Source: Bog-756 sp963830165 (GTDB lineage Bacteria > Actinomycetota > Acidimicrobiia > Acidimicrobiales > RAAP-2). Taken from it: 64,000 nt of DNA. Positions 19,789 to 27,352 of the stretch are shown here, one piece after another. Every line of letters begins with the position of its first letter. The first letter of the stretch is position 1. The stretch covers positions 62,001 through 126,000 of the forward strand of contig CAWHKZ010000002.1 in assembly GCA_963830165.1 (NCBI GenBank). The letters are read 5' to 3'. The notes beneath the pieces were generated by a model. It was not told the origin of the DNA. It searched no databases and worked only from the letters and a program-made list of their open reading frames with translations. Made by a program: the position numbers and the translations under genes.

Positions 19789-20214
19789 GTGCGTGTGGAC
19801 GGGGCCCGCGAGAGCACGGATGGAGCCGACACCGGTGGGATGCCCGGGAACCGGGACGCGATGACCAACGCGATGTACTCCGAACTGCTCGAGGCGGTGC
19901 TCGCCTACGAGGCCGATCCCGAGGCGAGACCGCTTTCGCAGGGACCGCTGGCCGACGTGCTGCGCCTGCGCCGCGCACTGGACCGCCGGTCCTCGCGCGA
20001 CGACCCCGGGTGGGCGCTGCAGGCCGTGGCCGACCAGCTGGCCTACGACGCGGCCCTCGTCCGCCTGGCCCGGCGCCGGGGGATCGGCGCCGAACTGGCC
20101 CGGTTCGACCATCCCGAGCAGGGCCGGGCGGAACTAGAGGAGGCGCTGCTGGCCAGAGGCGTCAACCTGTCCCGGCGCACCGCGCCGAGTGCGGAGGCCG
20201 CGGACAGCGGCTGA
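19789..20214 (+). CDS. Hypothetical protein downstream of the helical protein
   Basis: Not recognised. The frame from GTG 19789 gives 141 residues; ATG 19840 (MPGNRDAM) is a more natural start with 124 residues. The core AMYSELLEAVLAYEADPEARPLSQGPLADVLRLRRALDRR and WALQAVADQLAYDAALVRLARRRGI looks all-helical, without membrane segment, Cys or obvious catalytic residues. Codon use is normal for the region (GC-rich third positions). It follows the small helical gene at once, so the two are probably one operon under the DosR-like box. It converges on the response regulator with 19 bp between the stops. Confidence 0.6.
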   Translation: MRVDGARESTDGADTGGMPGNRDAMTNAMYSELLEAVLAYEADPEARPLSQGPLADVLRLRRALDRRSSRDDPGWALQAVADQLAYDAALVRLARRRGIGAELARFDHPEQGRAELEEALLARGVNLSRRTAPSAEAADSG

Positions 20215-20233
20215 TCGGGCCGTCGGCCGGTCG

Positions 20234-20905
20234 TCAGGTTCCGGAGGCGTCGGTGCGGCGCTCGCGCTCGGTCCGCTCGTGGATCCGGGTGGCGTATGCG
20301 GCGGCCTGGGTGCGGCGCTCCATGCCCAGTTTGGTCAGCAGGTTGGAGACGTAGTTCTTGACGGTCTTCTCGGCCAGGAACATGGCCTCGGCGATCTGGC
20401 GGTTGGTCTTGCCCTCGGCGATCAGGTCGAGGATCCGGCGCTCCTGGTGGGTGAGGGTGGCGAGCAGCGGCTCCTCCTCCGGACCCTCCCGCAGGCGCCG
20501 CAGCACCCGGTCGGTCAGGGCCGGGTCGAGCAGCGACTCGCCGGCCGCCACCCGTCGGACGTCGTCGATGAGGCTGTTGCCGCCCACCTGCTTGAGCACG
20601 TACCCCGACGAGCCCGCCATGATCGAGGCGAACAGCGCCTCGTCGTCGGCGTACGACGTGAGCATGATGCACGCGACGGTCGGGGACTGGGCGCGGATGT
20701 CGCGGCAGACCTCGACCCCGCTGCCGTCGGGCAGGCGGACGTCCAGGATGGCGACGTCGGGCTGGAGGGCGGGGATCCGGCTGAGAGCCTCCGCCACCGT
20801 GCCCGCCTCCCCCACCACCTCGAGATCGTCGGTCGACTCGAGCAGGGAGCGCAGTCCGGTGCGGACGATCTCGTGGTCATCGAGGAGGAATACTCGGATG
20901 GTCAT
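20234..20905 (-). CDS. devR: DosR/DevR-like NarL-family response regulator
   Basis: 223-residue two-component response regulator. The receiver domain has the acidic pair DD (residues 9-10), phospho-acceptor Asp55 (AILDVRLPDG), Thr/Ser switch at 83-84 and Lys105. The LuxR/NarL-type HTH (LTHQERRILDLIAEGKTNRQ onward) contains the recognition helix AEKTVKNYVSNLLTKLGMERRTQAAAYA. This is almost the sequence of mycobacterial DosR, including the DNA-contacting Lys and Asn, so binding to DosR-type boxes is likely. ATG 20905 was chosen because MTIRVFLLDDHE is the canonical N-terminus. Divergent from its probable sensor kinase, with a 72-bp gap. Confidence 0.88.
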   Translation of the reverse strand: MTIRVFLLDDHEIVRTGLRSLLESTDDLEVVGEAGTVAEALSRIPALQPDVAILDVRLPDGSGVEVCRDIRAQSPTVACIMLTSYADDEALFASIMAGSSGYVLKQVGGNSLIDDVRRVAAGESLLDPALTDRVLRRLREGPEEEPLLATLTHQERRILDLIAEGKTNRQIAEAMFLAEKTVKNYVSNLLTKLGMERRTQAAAYATRIHERTERERRTDASGT

Positions 20906-20977
20906 GAACGTCCATTTGAGCACGTCAGCAGGCCGCTCGTCATGGGAAACGGCGACCGCAGGGCCTACGCTGGCCGG

Positions 20978-22189
20978 GTGACCGGCGAAATGGAGCGGAT
21001 CGATGCGGCGTACGACGCCATCGAGGACCCGACCAGGTTGCGCCGGGTCCTCGAGGCCACCCTGCTCCTCGAGTCCAACCTCGATCTCGGCGAGCTGCTC
21101 CACCACATCGTGGCCGAGGCCCGATCGCTGGCCAACGCCCGGTACGGCGCGCTGGGCGTGCTGGACGAGGCGGGCACCGCGACCACCGAATTCCTGGTCT
21201 CCGGACTCGACCCCGACGACGAACGCCACCTCCTCGAGGGGCCGCTCCCGACGGGCCAGGGCGTCCTCGGGCTGCTGATCAGGGACCCCCGGCCGATCCG
21301 CATCCGGGTCATCGCCGACCACCCCGCCAGCGCCGGGTTCCCGCCCGGGCACCCGCCCATGACGTCGTTCCTCGGATCGCCGATCCGGGTCCAGGAGCGC
21401 GTCTACGGGAACCTCTACCTCACGGACAAGTTCGACGCCGACGAGTTCACCTCCGACGACGAGGCGGTCATCGAGGCGCTGGCCGTGGCGGCGGGCATCG
21501 CCGTGGAGAACGCCCGGCTGCACCAGCGGGCGGGCGAGATCGCCGTCTACCAGGACCGGGACCGGATGGCCCGGGACCTCCACGACGGCGTCATCCAGCG
21601 GCTGTTCGCCATCGGGCTGTCGTTGCAGGGGCTGGCGACCATGCCCGGGGCGCGGGCCGTCGGTCCCCACATCCAGTCGGTCATCGCCGACATCGACGAG
21701 ACCATCACCCAGGTGCGGGCCACCATCTTCGAGCTGGGCGGATCCGAGGGGGGCCGGGGCATCCGCGCCCAGGTCACCGCCCTCGCCGGGGAGCTCCGGC
21801 CGGTGGTCGGCTTCGACGTGCCCGTCGAGTTCCACGGGGCCGTCGACACCTGGGTGTCCGGCGCGATGTCCGACCAGCTGCTGCCGACGCTGCGCGAGGC
21901 GCTGACCAACGTGGGCCGCCACTCGGGGGCGACCCGGGCCCGGGTGCGGCTGTCCGCGGTCGGCCGGCTCCTGCGCCTCGAGGTCACCGACAACGGCACC
22001 GGCTTCGGCGTGTCACCCTCCCCCGGAGGCGGGATGGGGCTCCGCAACATGCGGCACCGGGCCGAGTCCCTCGGCGGCAGCTTCGAGGTGACCCACCCGG
22101 CGATCGGAGGCACCACCCTCCTGTGGGAGGTCCCCCTCGTCCCCGACCGCATGTCCGGCACCGCCCGCGGGACCAAATCCTCTACTTGA
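20978..22189 (+). CDS. devS: GAF-domain sensor histidine kinase, DosS/DevS-like
   Basis: 403-residue cytoplasmic sensor kinase. A single GAF domain spans about residues 35-183 (LANARYGALGVLDE, then VYGNLYLTDKFDADEFTSDDE). A HisKA_3 dimerisation/phosphoacceptor domain follows with His202 in RDLHDGVIQRLFAIG, and an HATPase_c domain with LREALTNVGRHSGA (N-box) and DNGTGFG (G1). DosS/DosT carry two GAFs, of which the first binds heme. Here only one is present, but its segment ADHPASAGFPPGHPPMTSFLG resembles the heme-GAF of DosS, so gas sensing is possible. The start is GTG 20978 (ATG 20990 also possible). The kinase very probably phosphorylates the divergent DevR-like protein. Confidence 0.87.
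   Translation: MTGEMERIDAAYDAIEDPTRLRRVLEATLLLESNLDLGELLHHIVAEARSLANARYGALGVLDEAGTATTEFLVSGLDPDDERHLLEGPLPTGQGVLGLLIRDPRPIRIRVIADHPASAGFPPGHPPMTSFLGSPIRVQERVYGNLYLTDKFDADEFTSDDEAVIEALAVAAGIAVENARLHQRAGEIAVYQDRDRMARDLHDGVIQRLFAIGLSLQGLATMPGARAVGPHIQSVIADIDETITQVRATIFELGGSEGGRGIRAQVTALAGELRPVVGFDVPVEFHGAVDTWVSGAMSDQLLPTLREALTNVGRHSGATRARVRLSAVGRLLRLEVTDNGTGFGVSPSPGGGMGLRNMRHRAESLGGSFEVTHPAIGGTTLLWEVPLVPDRMSGTARGTKSST
22166..22182 (+). promoter_or_regulatory. Weak DosR-like box in the devS 3' end, before usp
   Basis: GCGGGACCAAATCCTCT has a good first half (GGGAC plus A/T centre) and a poor second half compared with the DosR consensus. It lies inside the last codons of devS, about 125 bp upstream of the universal stress gene. 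Listed as a candidate only; the match could be chance. Confidence 0.22.
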
Positions 22190-22304
22190 CCGCCGGGGCG
22201 CTCCCTAGCGTTCGAGGTAGGGCCGGGAGGGCGACGGAGGCACCGTCACCACGCCGACAGAGGTCGTGCCCACGGGAAACGTGCCCGCAGGAGAGGAGGT
22301 CGAC

Positions 22305-22751
22305 GTGACGCAGCAGAGCAACGGCAGCGGGCACCGGTTGGTGGTGGGCGTGGACGGGTCGTCGTCGTCGCTGGCCGCGCTCGACTGGATCGCCACCATG
22401 GCCGAGGCCACGGCCACGACGGTCGAAGTCGTCGCCACCTGGGAGTGGCCCCAGAGCTACGGCGCGGGAGTGGTGTACCCCTCCGGGTACGACCCCCGCG
22501 GCGACGCCGAGGCCCTCGTGAACGAGGCCGTGCGGACCGCCCGTCAACACCACCCCCGCGTCGAGATCGTCCCCCTCGTGATCGAGGGCCGCGCCGCCAC
22601 CGTGCTCGTCGACGTGTCCCGGGGTGCCGACATGCTCGCCCTCGGGAGCCGGGGCCACGGCGAGCTGTCAGGCGCACTGCTCGGTTCGGTGACCGAGCAC
22701 TGCGCGGGGCGGGCCCACTGCCCGGTCCTGGTCGTCCGGGACGGGTACTGA
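22305..22751 (+). CDS. Universal stress protein (UspA family, ATP-binding type)
   Basis: 148-residue single Usp domain. The N-terminal strand LVVGVDGSSSSLAALDWI and the C-terminal nucleotide loop GSRGHGELSGALLGSVTEHC (G-2x-G-9x-G-S) show the ATP-binding class. GTG 22305 was chosen for the GAGAGGAGGT ribosome binding site just before it; an in-frame ATG further upstream lacks such a site. Usp genes are typical members of DosR regulons (family knowledge), and this one sits directly after devS. It is followed after 4 bp by an ABC ATPase gene, so transcription may continue into the exporter. Confidence 0.87.
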   Translation: MTQQSNGSGHRLVVGVDGSSSSLAALDWIATMAEATATTVEVVATWEWPQSYGAGVVYPSGYDPRGDAEALVNEAVRTARQHHPRVEIVPLVIEGRAATVLVDVSRGADMLALGSRGHGELSGALLGSVTEHCAGRAHCPVLVVRDGY

Positions 22752-22755
22752 GCCG

Positions 22756-23664
22756 GTGGCCGGAACCCCGGTCGTCCGCACCGTCGGGCTGACCAAGCGC
22801 TACCGCGACACGGATGCCCTGGTCGACCTCGACCTCGAGGTGTCGGCCGGCGAGGTCGTCGGGTACCTCGGCCCCAACGGGGCGGGCAAGACGACCACCA
22901 TCCGTCTGCTGCTCGGCCTCATCCAGCCGACCTCGGGCACGGCCGAGCTGTTCGGGCTCGACTGCTGGCGCGACGTCGTCGCCGCCCACCGCCGCCTGGC
23001 CTACGTCGGCGGGGAGGCCTCGCTGTGGCCGGGCCTCACCGGCGCCGAGACGCTCCACCTGCTGGGCCAGGTCCAGGGCCGGGTGGACACGGCCTACCGC
23101 GACGATCTGGTCGAGCGCTTCGCCCTCGACCCGTCGAAGAAGGTGCGGGCGTACTCCAAGGGCAACCGCCAGAAGGTCGGGCTCGTCGCCGCACTGGCAT
23201 CCCGGCCCGACCTGCTCGTGCTCGACGAGCCGACGGCCGGGCTCGACCCCCTCGCCGCCCACGAGTTCCGCCGCTGTGTCGACGAGGCCCGAGACCGCGG
23301 CCAGACCGTCCTCCTCTCCTCCCACGTGCTGAGCGAGGTCGAGGCGCTCTGCGACCGGGTCGGCGTGCTCCGGGACGGCCGGCTCATCGAGATGGGCACC
23401 CTGGCCGAGCTGCGCCACCTGTCCGCCGTCACCGTGGAGGCCACCTTCGAGGGACCGGTCCCCGAACTGGCCGGGGTGGCGGGGGTCCGCTCGGTGACGA
23501 CCAGTGGTCGGACGGCCAACCTCCAGGTGAGCGGCAGCATGGAGCCCCTGCTCCAGGTGCTGGCGGCGGCGGGCGTCCGCCAGCTGCGCAGTCGCGAACC
23601 GTCGCTCGAGGAGCTCTTCCTCACCCTCTACGGCGACGTCGACGAGCAGCCCCGTGACCACTGA
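22756..23664 (+). CDS. ABC exporter ATP-binding protein
   Basis: 302-residue ATPase of the DrrA/CcmA-type exporter group. It has Walker A YLGPNGAGKTTTI (about residues 38-50), signature YSKGNRQKVGLVAALAS (a YSxGxxQ variant common in this group), Walker B LLVLDEPTAGLDP and the H-loop LLSSHVLSEVE. About 80 residues after the ATPase core form the usual small regulatory beta domain (VTVEATFEGPVPEL, EPSLEELFLTLYGD). The start is GTG 22756, 4 bp after usp. The end overlaps the permease start. With the next gene it forms a two-component exporter of unknown cargo. Confidence 0.85.
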   Translation: MAGTPVVRTVGLTKRYRDTDALVDLDLEVSAGEVVGYLGPNGAGKTTTIRLLLGLIQPTSGTAELFGLDCWRDVVAAHRRLAYVGGEASLWPGLTGAETLHLLGQVQGRVDTAYRDDLVERFALDPSKKVRAYSKGNRQKVGLVAALASRPDLLVLDEPTAGLDPLAAHEFRRCVDEARDRGQTVLLSSHVLSEVEALCDRVGVLRDGRLIEMGTLAELRHLSAVTVEATFEGPVPELAGVAGVRSVTTSGRTANLQVSGSMEPLLQVLAAAGVRQLRSREPSLEELFLTLYGDVDEQPRDH

Positions 23665-25342
23665 GGGCGCGGTCGTCGCCGGGCCGCTCGAGCCGGGCCC
23701 GGCGTCCCTTCCACCACCGGGCCCGGTCCCCGCCGGCCGGTCGCCGGGGACCGTGGTGCTCCGCCGCACGATGACCCGCTGCGCCCGCTCCGGGGCGCTG
23801 TGGGGACTGGCCTTCGGCATCTACACCGCGGCGACGGCCTCGAGCTACTCGACCATCTACCGCACCCCCGCCGAGCGGCACGCCCTGGCCGCCGCGTTCG
23901 GGACGAACCGGACGACCATCGCCCTGTTCGGGCCGGCCCCTCAGCTCCAGACCGTGCACGGGTTCACCGTGTTCAAGATCTCCCTCACCCTGACCGTCAT
24001 CGGGGCGATCTGGGGGCTCCTGACCAGTACCCGCCTGCTGCGGGGCGAGGAGGACGCGGGGCGGTGGGAGCTGCTGGTCGCCGGGGCCACGACCCGCGGC
24101 CGGGCCACGGCCCAGACGATCGCCGGCGTGGCCGTCGGTGTCGTCGCGCTGTGGGCGACGACGGCACTGGTGGTGGTGGTGGCCGGACGATCGGCGAAGG
24201 TGGGGATCGGCCCCGGGGCCGGGCTGTTCCTCGCCCTGGCCCTGGTGTGCGGCGCGCTGGTGTTCGCTGCCGTCGGGGCCCTGACCAGCCAGCTCGCCCC
24301 CACCCGGCGCCAGGCCGCCGGCTACGCGGGGGTGCTCCTCGGCGTGAGCTACGCCCTGCGGCTGGTGGCCGACTCGGGCACGGGGCTCCACTGGCTCGTC
24401 TGGGTCAGCCCGCTCGGGTGGATCGAGAGCCTCCAGCCCCTGACCTCGCCCCGGCCGCTGCCGCTCCTGCCCGTCGGCCTCGCCGTCGTCGCACTCGGCG
24501 CCGGGTCGGTGGCGCTGGCCGCCCGGCGGGACGTCGGGTCGAGCACCGTCCCCGACCGCGACCGGGCCCGGCCGCGGCTCGGCCTGCTGGCGGGCCCCCT
24601 CGGCCTGACCGTCCGCCTGGTCCGCCCCACGGTGGTGGCCTGGGCCGCGGCGATCGCCACCGCCGGCCTGCTCTTCGGCCTCATCTCCCACGACGCCGCC
24701 GCCTCCGTCACCGGATCCTCGGTCCGCCAGATCTTCGCCCGCCTGGGCGCGCCCGGAGCGGGGGCCTCCACCTACCTCGGCGTGACCTTCCTGCTCGTGG
24801 CCGTACTGCTCGCCTTCGTGGCGGCCGCCCTGGTGTCGGCAGCCCGCACCGAGGAGCTGGACGGCCGGCTCGACCCGCTGCTCACCCGGCCGGTGCCCCG
24901 CACCCGCTGGCTCGGCGGTCGACTGCTCGCGGCCGTCGGCGCCCTGACCGCCTGCGCCCTCCTCGCCGGACTGGCCGCACTGGCCGGGGCGGTCGCCGGC
25001 GGGGCCCACGTCGGTGCGGCGTCCGTGGTCGGCGCCGGACTGAACACCCTGCCCCCGGCCGTGTGCATCCTGGGGCTCGGGATCCTGGCCTACGGCATCG
25101 CCCCCCGGGCGGCCGGCCCGGTCGTCTACGCCATCGTGACGTGGTCGGTCCTCGTCGACCTGGTGGGCGGCATCGGGTCGCTCAACCACTGGGTGGCCGA
25201 CACGTCGGTGTTCCGGCAGATGGCCGACGCCCCGGCGGTACCGCCCGACTGGCGGTCCACGGGGGCCCTCCTCGCCCTCGGCCTGGCGGCGGCCGGGCTC
25301 GGGTGCCTCGCCTTCGTCCGCCGCGACGTGCAGTCGGCGTGA
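23654..25342 (+). CDS. ABC exporter permease, large polyketide-exporter-like type
   Basis: 562-residue membrane protein with about 12 predicted hydrophobic helices arranged as two similar halves. Each half opens with an amphipathic segment and a helix (SGALWGLAFGIYTAATASSY; LVRPTVVAWAAAIATAGLLF). In each half a conserved loop, RLLRGEEDAGRWELLVAGATTR and RTEELDGRLDPLLTRPVPR, matches the cytoplasmic coupling region of the 'exporter of polyketide antibiotics' family. GTG 23654 overlaps the ATPase stop by 11 bp. Cargo unknown; lipid, peptide or drug export are all possible. Confidence 0.82.
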   Translation: MTTEGAVVAGPLEPGPASLPPPGPVPAGRSPGTVVLRRTMTRCARSGALWGLAFGIYTAATASSYSTIYRTPAERHALAAAFGTNRTTIALFGPAPQLQTVHGFTVFKISLTLTVIGAIWGLLTSTRLLRGEEDAGRWELLVAGATTRGRATAQTIAGVAVGVVALWATTALVVVVAGRSAKVGIGPGAGLFLALALVCGALVFAAVGALTSQLAPTRRQAAGYAGVLLGVSYALRLVADSGTGLHWLVWVSPLGWIESLQPLTSPRPLPLLPVGLAVVALGAGSVALAARRDVGSSTVPDRDRARPRLGLLAGPLGLTVRLVRPTVVAWAAAIATAGLLFGLISHDAAASVTGSSVRQIFARLGAPGAGASTYLGVTFLLVAVLLAFVAAALVSAARTEELDGRLDPLLTRPVPRTRWLGGRLLAAVGALTACALLAGLAALAGAVAGGAHVGAASVVGAGLNTLPPAVCILGLGILAYGIAPRAAGPVVYAIVTWSVLVDLVGGIGSLNHWVADTSVFRQMADAPAVPPDWRSTGALLALGLAAAGLGCLAFVRRDVQSA

Positions 25343-25386
25343 CGCCGGGCCCCGGGGACGGAGCCATGCGACAGTAGGCTCGACCC

Positions 25387-25740
25387 ATGGCCGACCTCGT
25401 CGTCGACGGGACCTCGCTGACCCTCGCCCTGTCCGGGGTCGAACACCTGGAGGGCTTCAGGGGCGACCTGAGCGCGCCCCTCGATGCGGTCACCTCGGTG
25501 CGGGCCGTCGACGATCCCTGGTCCGAGTTGCGGGGCATGCGGGCCCCGGGCACGGGGCTGCCCGGCGTCATCGCCGTCGGGACCCGGCGGGGGTCGTTCG
25601 GCAAGGACTTCGCCGCCGTGCACGGGAAGGGCCCGGCCGTCGTCGTCGACTTCGCCGACCAGGAGTTCCAGCGGTGGATCCTCACGGTGGACGACCCGGA
25701 CGCGGTGGTGGCCCGGGTGCAGGAGGCGGCCCGCAGCTGA
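25387..25740 (+). CDS. Conserved hypothetical protein, PH-like
   Basis: 117 residues, no signal peptide or membrane span. The pattern of beta strands followed by one C-terminal helix (LVVDGTSLTLALSG, GLPGVIAVGTRR, AVVVDFADQEFQRWILTVDDP, then DAVVARVQEAARS) suggests a bacterial PH-like fold. Proteins of this general look, with the ending 'ILTVDDPDAVVARV', are common in actinobacteria without known function (memory, not searched). The start is ATG 25387. It is convergent with the sulfatase gene, 20 bp apart. Confidence 0.65.
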   Translation: MADLVVDGTSLTLALSGVEHLEGFRGDLSAPLDAVTSVRAVDDPWSELRGMRAPGTGLPGVIAVGTRRGSFGKDFAAVHGKGPAVVVDFADQEFQRWILTVDDPDAVVARVQEAARS

Positions 25741-25760
25741 GCGGTCCGGCCGGCGGCGGC

Positions 25761-27203
25761 TCAGGCGCTGGAGCGCTCCGGCCACAGCCCCCGGCGCTCG
25801 GGGCCGAGCAGCTGCTGGGTGTAGGTGCCGCCCAAGTGGTTCGACCGCCACGTCAGCATCGACTGGGCCAGGGGCAGTACCACCGAGGGGTCGGTGGTCG
25901 TGGTGTGCCACCCCGGGTCGGCGGCCAGGTCGAAGCAGAGCCACGTCCCGTCGCCGAACTGCACGTAGGCGTGCGTGGAGTTCCGCTCGACGGCCAGGTT
26001 GGCCCGCTCCAGGTGCCGGTCGGGCCCGCCCACCGTCCGGTGCGGGCCCATGACCATGTCCCGCCAGTCCCACTCCCAGTGGGCGGACGTCCGCCACCTG
26101 CGGGGCGCGCCCCCGTCGAGGAAGGGGACGAGGGACACCCCGTCGCACTGGGCCGGCACCTCCCGGCCCAGCAGCTCGGCGAGGGTCGGGAGCACGTCGA
26201 CGGCTTCGGTGAACTCGCCGACCACCCGTCCCGCCGAGCCGGACCGGCCCGGGGCCCGGACGATGCACGGTATGGCGTAGCTCGACTCGTAGAAGCCGAG
26301 CTTCTGGACCAGCCCGTGGTCGCCGAGCTGCTCGCCGTGGTCGGCGGTGAGCACCACCACGGTCTCCTGCTCCTGGCCGGTGGACGCCAGGTGGTCGAGC
26401 ACCCGGCCGAATTGGTCGTCGACCTCGGACACCATGCCGAAGTACTGGGCCCGCAGCTGGGCCATCGCCGCCGGGTCCTCGGGAGCCGAGCACAGTGGCA
26501 CGGTGCGGGCCGCGTCGACCAGCCCGTGGATGCCCGGGTCGGTGGCGAGCGGGGTGCCCACATCGGCCGGGTCGTACCGGGTGGCCCACCGGCCGGCGGC
26601 CGCATAGGGCGGATGGGGCCGGAGGTAGCTGGCGTGGGCGAACCATGGGCCGTCCTGGCGGTCGATCCAGGCCAGGAGCTGCTTGGTCAGGAACGCCGAG
26701 GCGCTGTGCCCGGCCGGTCGATCGGGCTCGGTCTCGAGGGCCCGGTCGGCCGGCAACGTGCCGTACCCGAGGGACTCGAGCCAGGCCAGCCACGGCGCCA
26801 TCCGCCCGTCGAGCGGCAGCACGGCGTCGAAGCCGGGCAGGACGCCCTCGTAGGTGTCGAGGCGGGGATCGGCGGCGTCGGCCACCGTCGACGGGTCGAC
26901 GCCCTGGTCGGTGTAGCCGAACAGCGCCGGCGCGTAGCCGGCCCGCCGCCCCAGTCGGGCCACGTTGTCGAAGCGCTCCTCCAGGGGTGTGCCATTGGCC
27001 ACCACCCGGTGGTTCATCTGGTACATGCCGGTGTAGAGCGAGGCCCGCCCCGGGGCGCAGGGTGCGGCCTGGCCGAAGTGCGAGGCGAAGCGCACCCCTG
27101 ATGCCGCCAGCCGGTCGAGGTTCGGGGTCTCGACGAGGGGATGTCCGGCGATGGACAGGCAGTCGGCCCGGAACTGGTCGAGAGTGACGAACAGCACGTT
27201 CAC
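25761..27203 (-). CDS. Sulfatase / alkaline-phosphatase-superfamily hydrolase
   Basis: 480-residue metal-dependent hydrolase. The N-terminus NVLFVTLDQFRADCLS supplies the metal-binding Asp. CAPGRASLYTG at residue 49 onward is the CxPxR type I sulfatase signature, in which Cys is converted to formylglycine. VVLTADHGEQLGDHGL gives the second metal site. No signal peptide is visible, so the enzyme looks cytoplasmic. GTG 27203 was chosen because sulfatases begin with this strand; GTG 27212 is an alternative. No formylglycine-generating enzyme is encoded in the window. Substrate unknown: sulfate ester, choline sulfate or phosphonate ester. Confidence 0.85.
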   Translation of the reverse strand: MNVLFVTLDQFRADCLSIAGHPLVETPNLDRLAASGVRFASHFGQAAPCAPGRASLYTGMYQMNHRVVANGTPLEERFDNVARLGRRAGYAPALFGYTDQGVDPSTVADAADPRLDTYEGVLPGFDAVLPLDGRMAPWLAWLESLGYGTLPADRALETEPDRPAGHSASAFLTKQLLAWIDRQDGPWFAHASYLRPHPPYAAAGRWATRYDPADVGTPLATDPGIHGLVDAARTVPLCSAPEDPAAMAQLRAQYFGMVSEVDDQFGRVLDHLASTGQEQETVVVLTADHGEQLGDHGLVQKLGFYESSYAIPCIVRAPGRSGSAGRVVGEFTEAVDVLPTLAELLGREVPAQCDGVSLVPFLDGGAPRRWRTSAHWEWDWRDMVMGPHRTVGGPDRHLERANLAVERNSTHAYVQFGDGTWLCFDLAADPGWHTTTTDPSVVLPLAQSMLTWRSNHLGGTYTQQLLGPERRGLWPERSSA

Positions 27204-27252
27204 ACCGCCCACTCTTGCAGTCCCGGGTGCCGGACCGCGACCACCGGGTCGA

Positions 27253-27330
27253 GGGGTCACCCGGCCACCCGGCCCATCCCGGCCACCTGGCCCACCCCGG
27301 TCCACCCGGGGCCACCCGGGGCCCCCGGGC
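27253..27330. repeat. Degenerate CCACCCGG low-complexity tract
   Basis: About eight imperfect copies of a unit of 8-10 bases around CCACCCGG or CCATCCCGG lie head to tail in the 149-bp gap between the divergent sulfatase and ethA genes. No promoter-like AT-rich motif is visible there. Confidence 0.4.
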
Positions 27331-27352
27331 CGGCGATGCCTAGACTCGGCCG

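Noticed and set aside
18078..20354. 758-codon frame across the GNAT, STAS and hypothetical genes
   Set aside because: Only the part from ATG 19461 to about 19780 has gene-like composition and a ribosome binding site; the rest is shadow of other genes.
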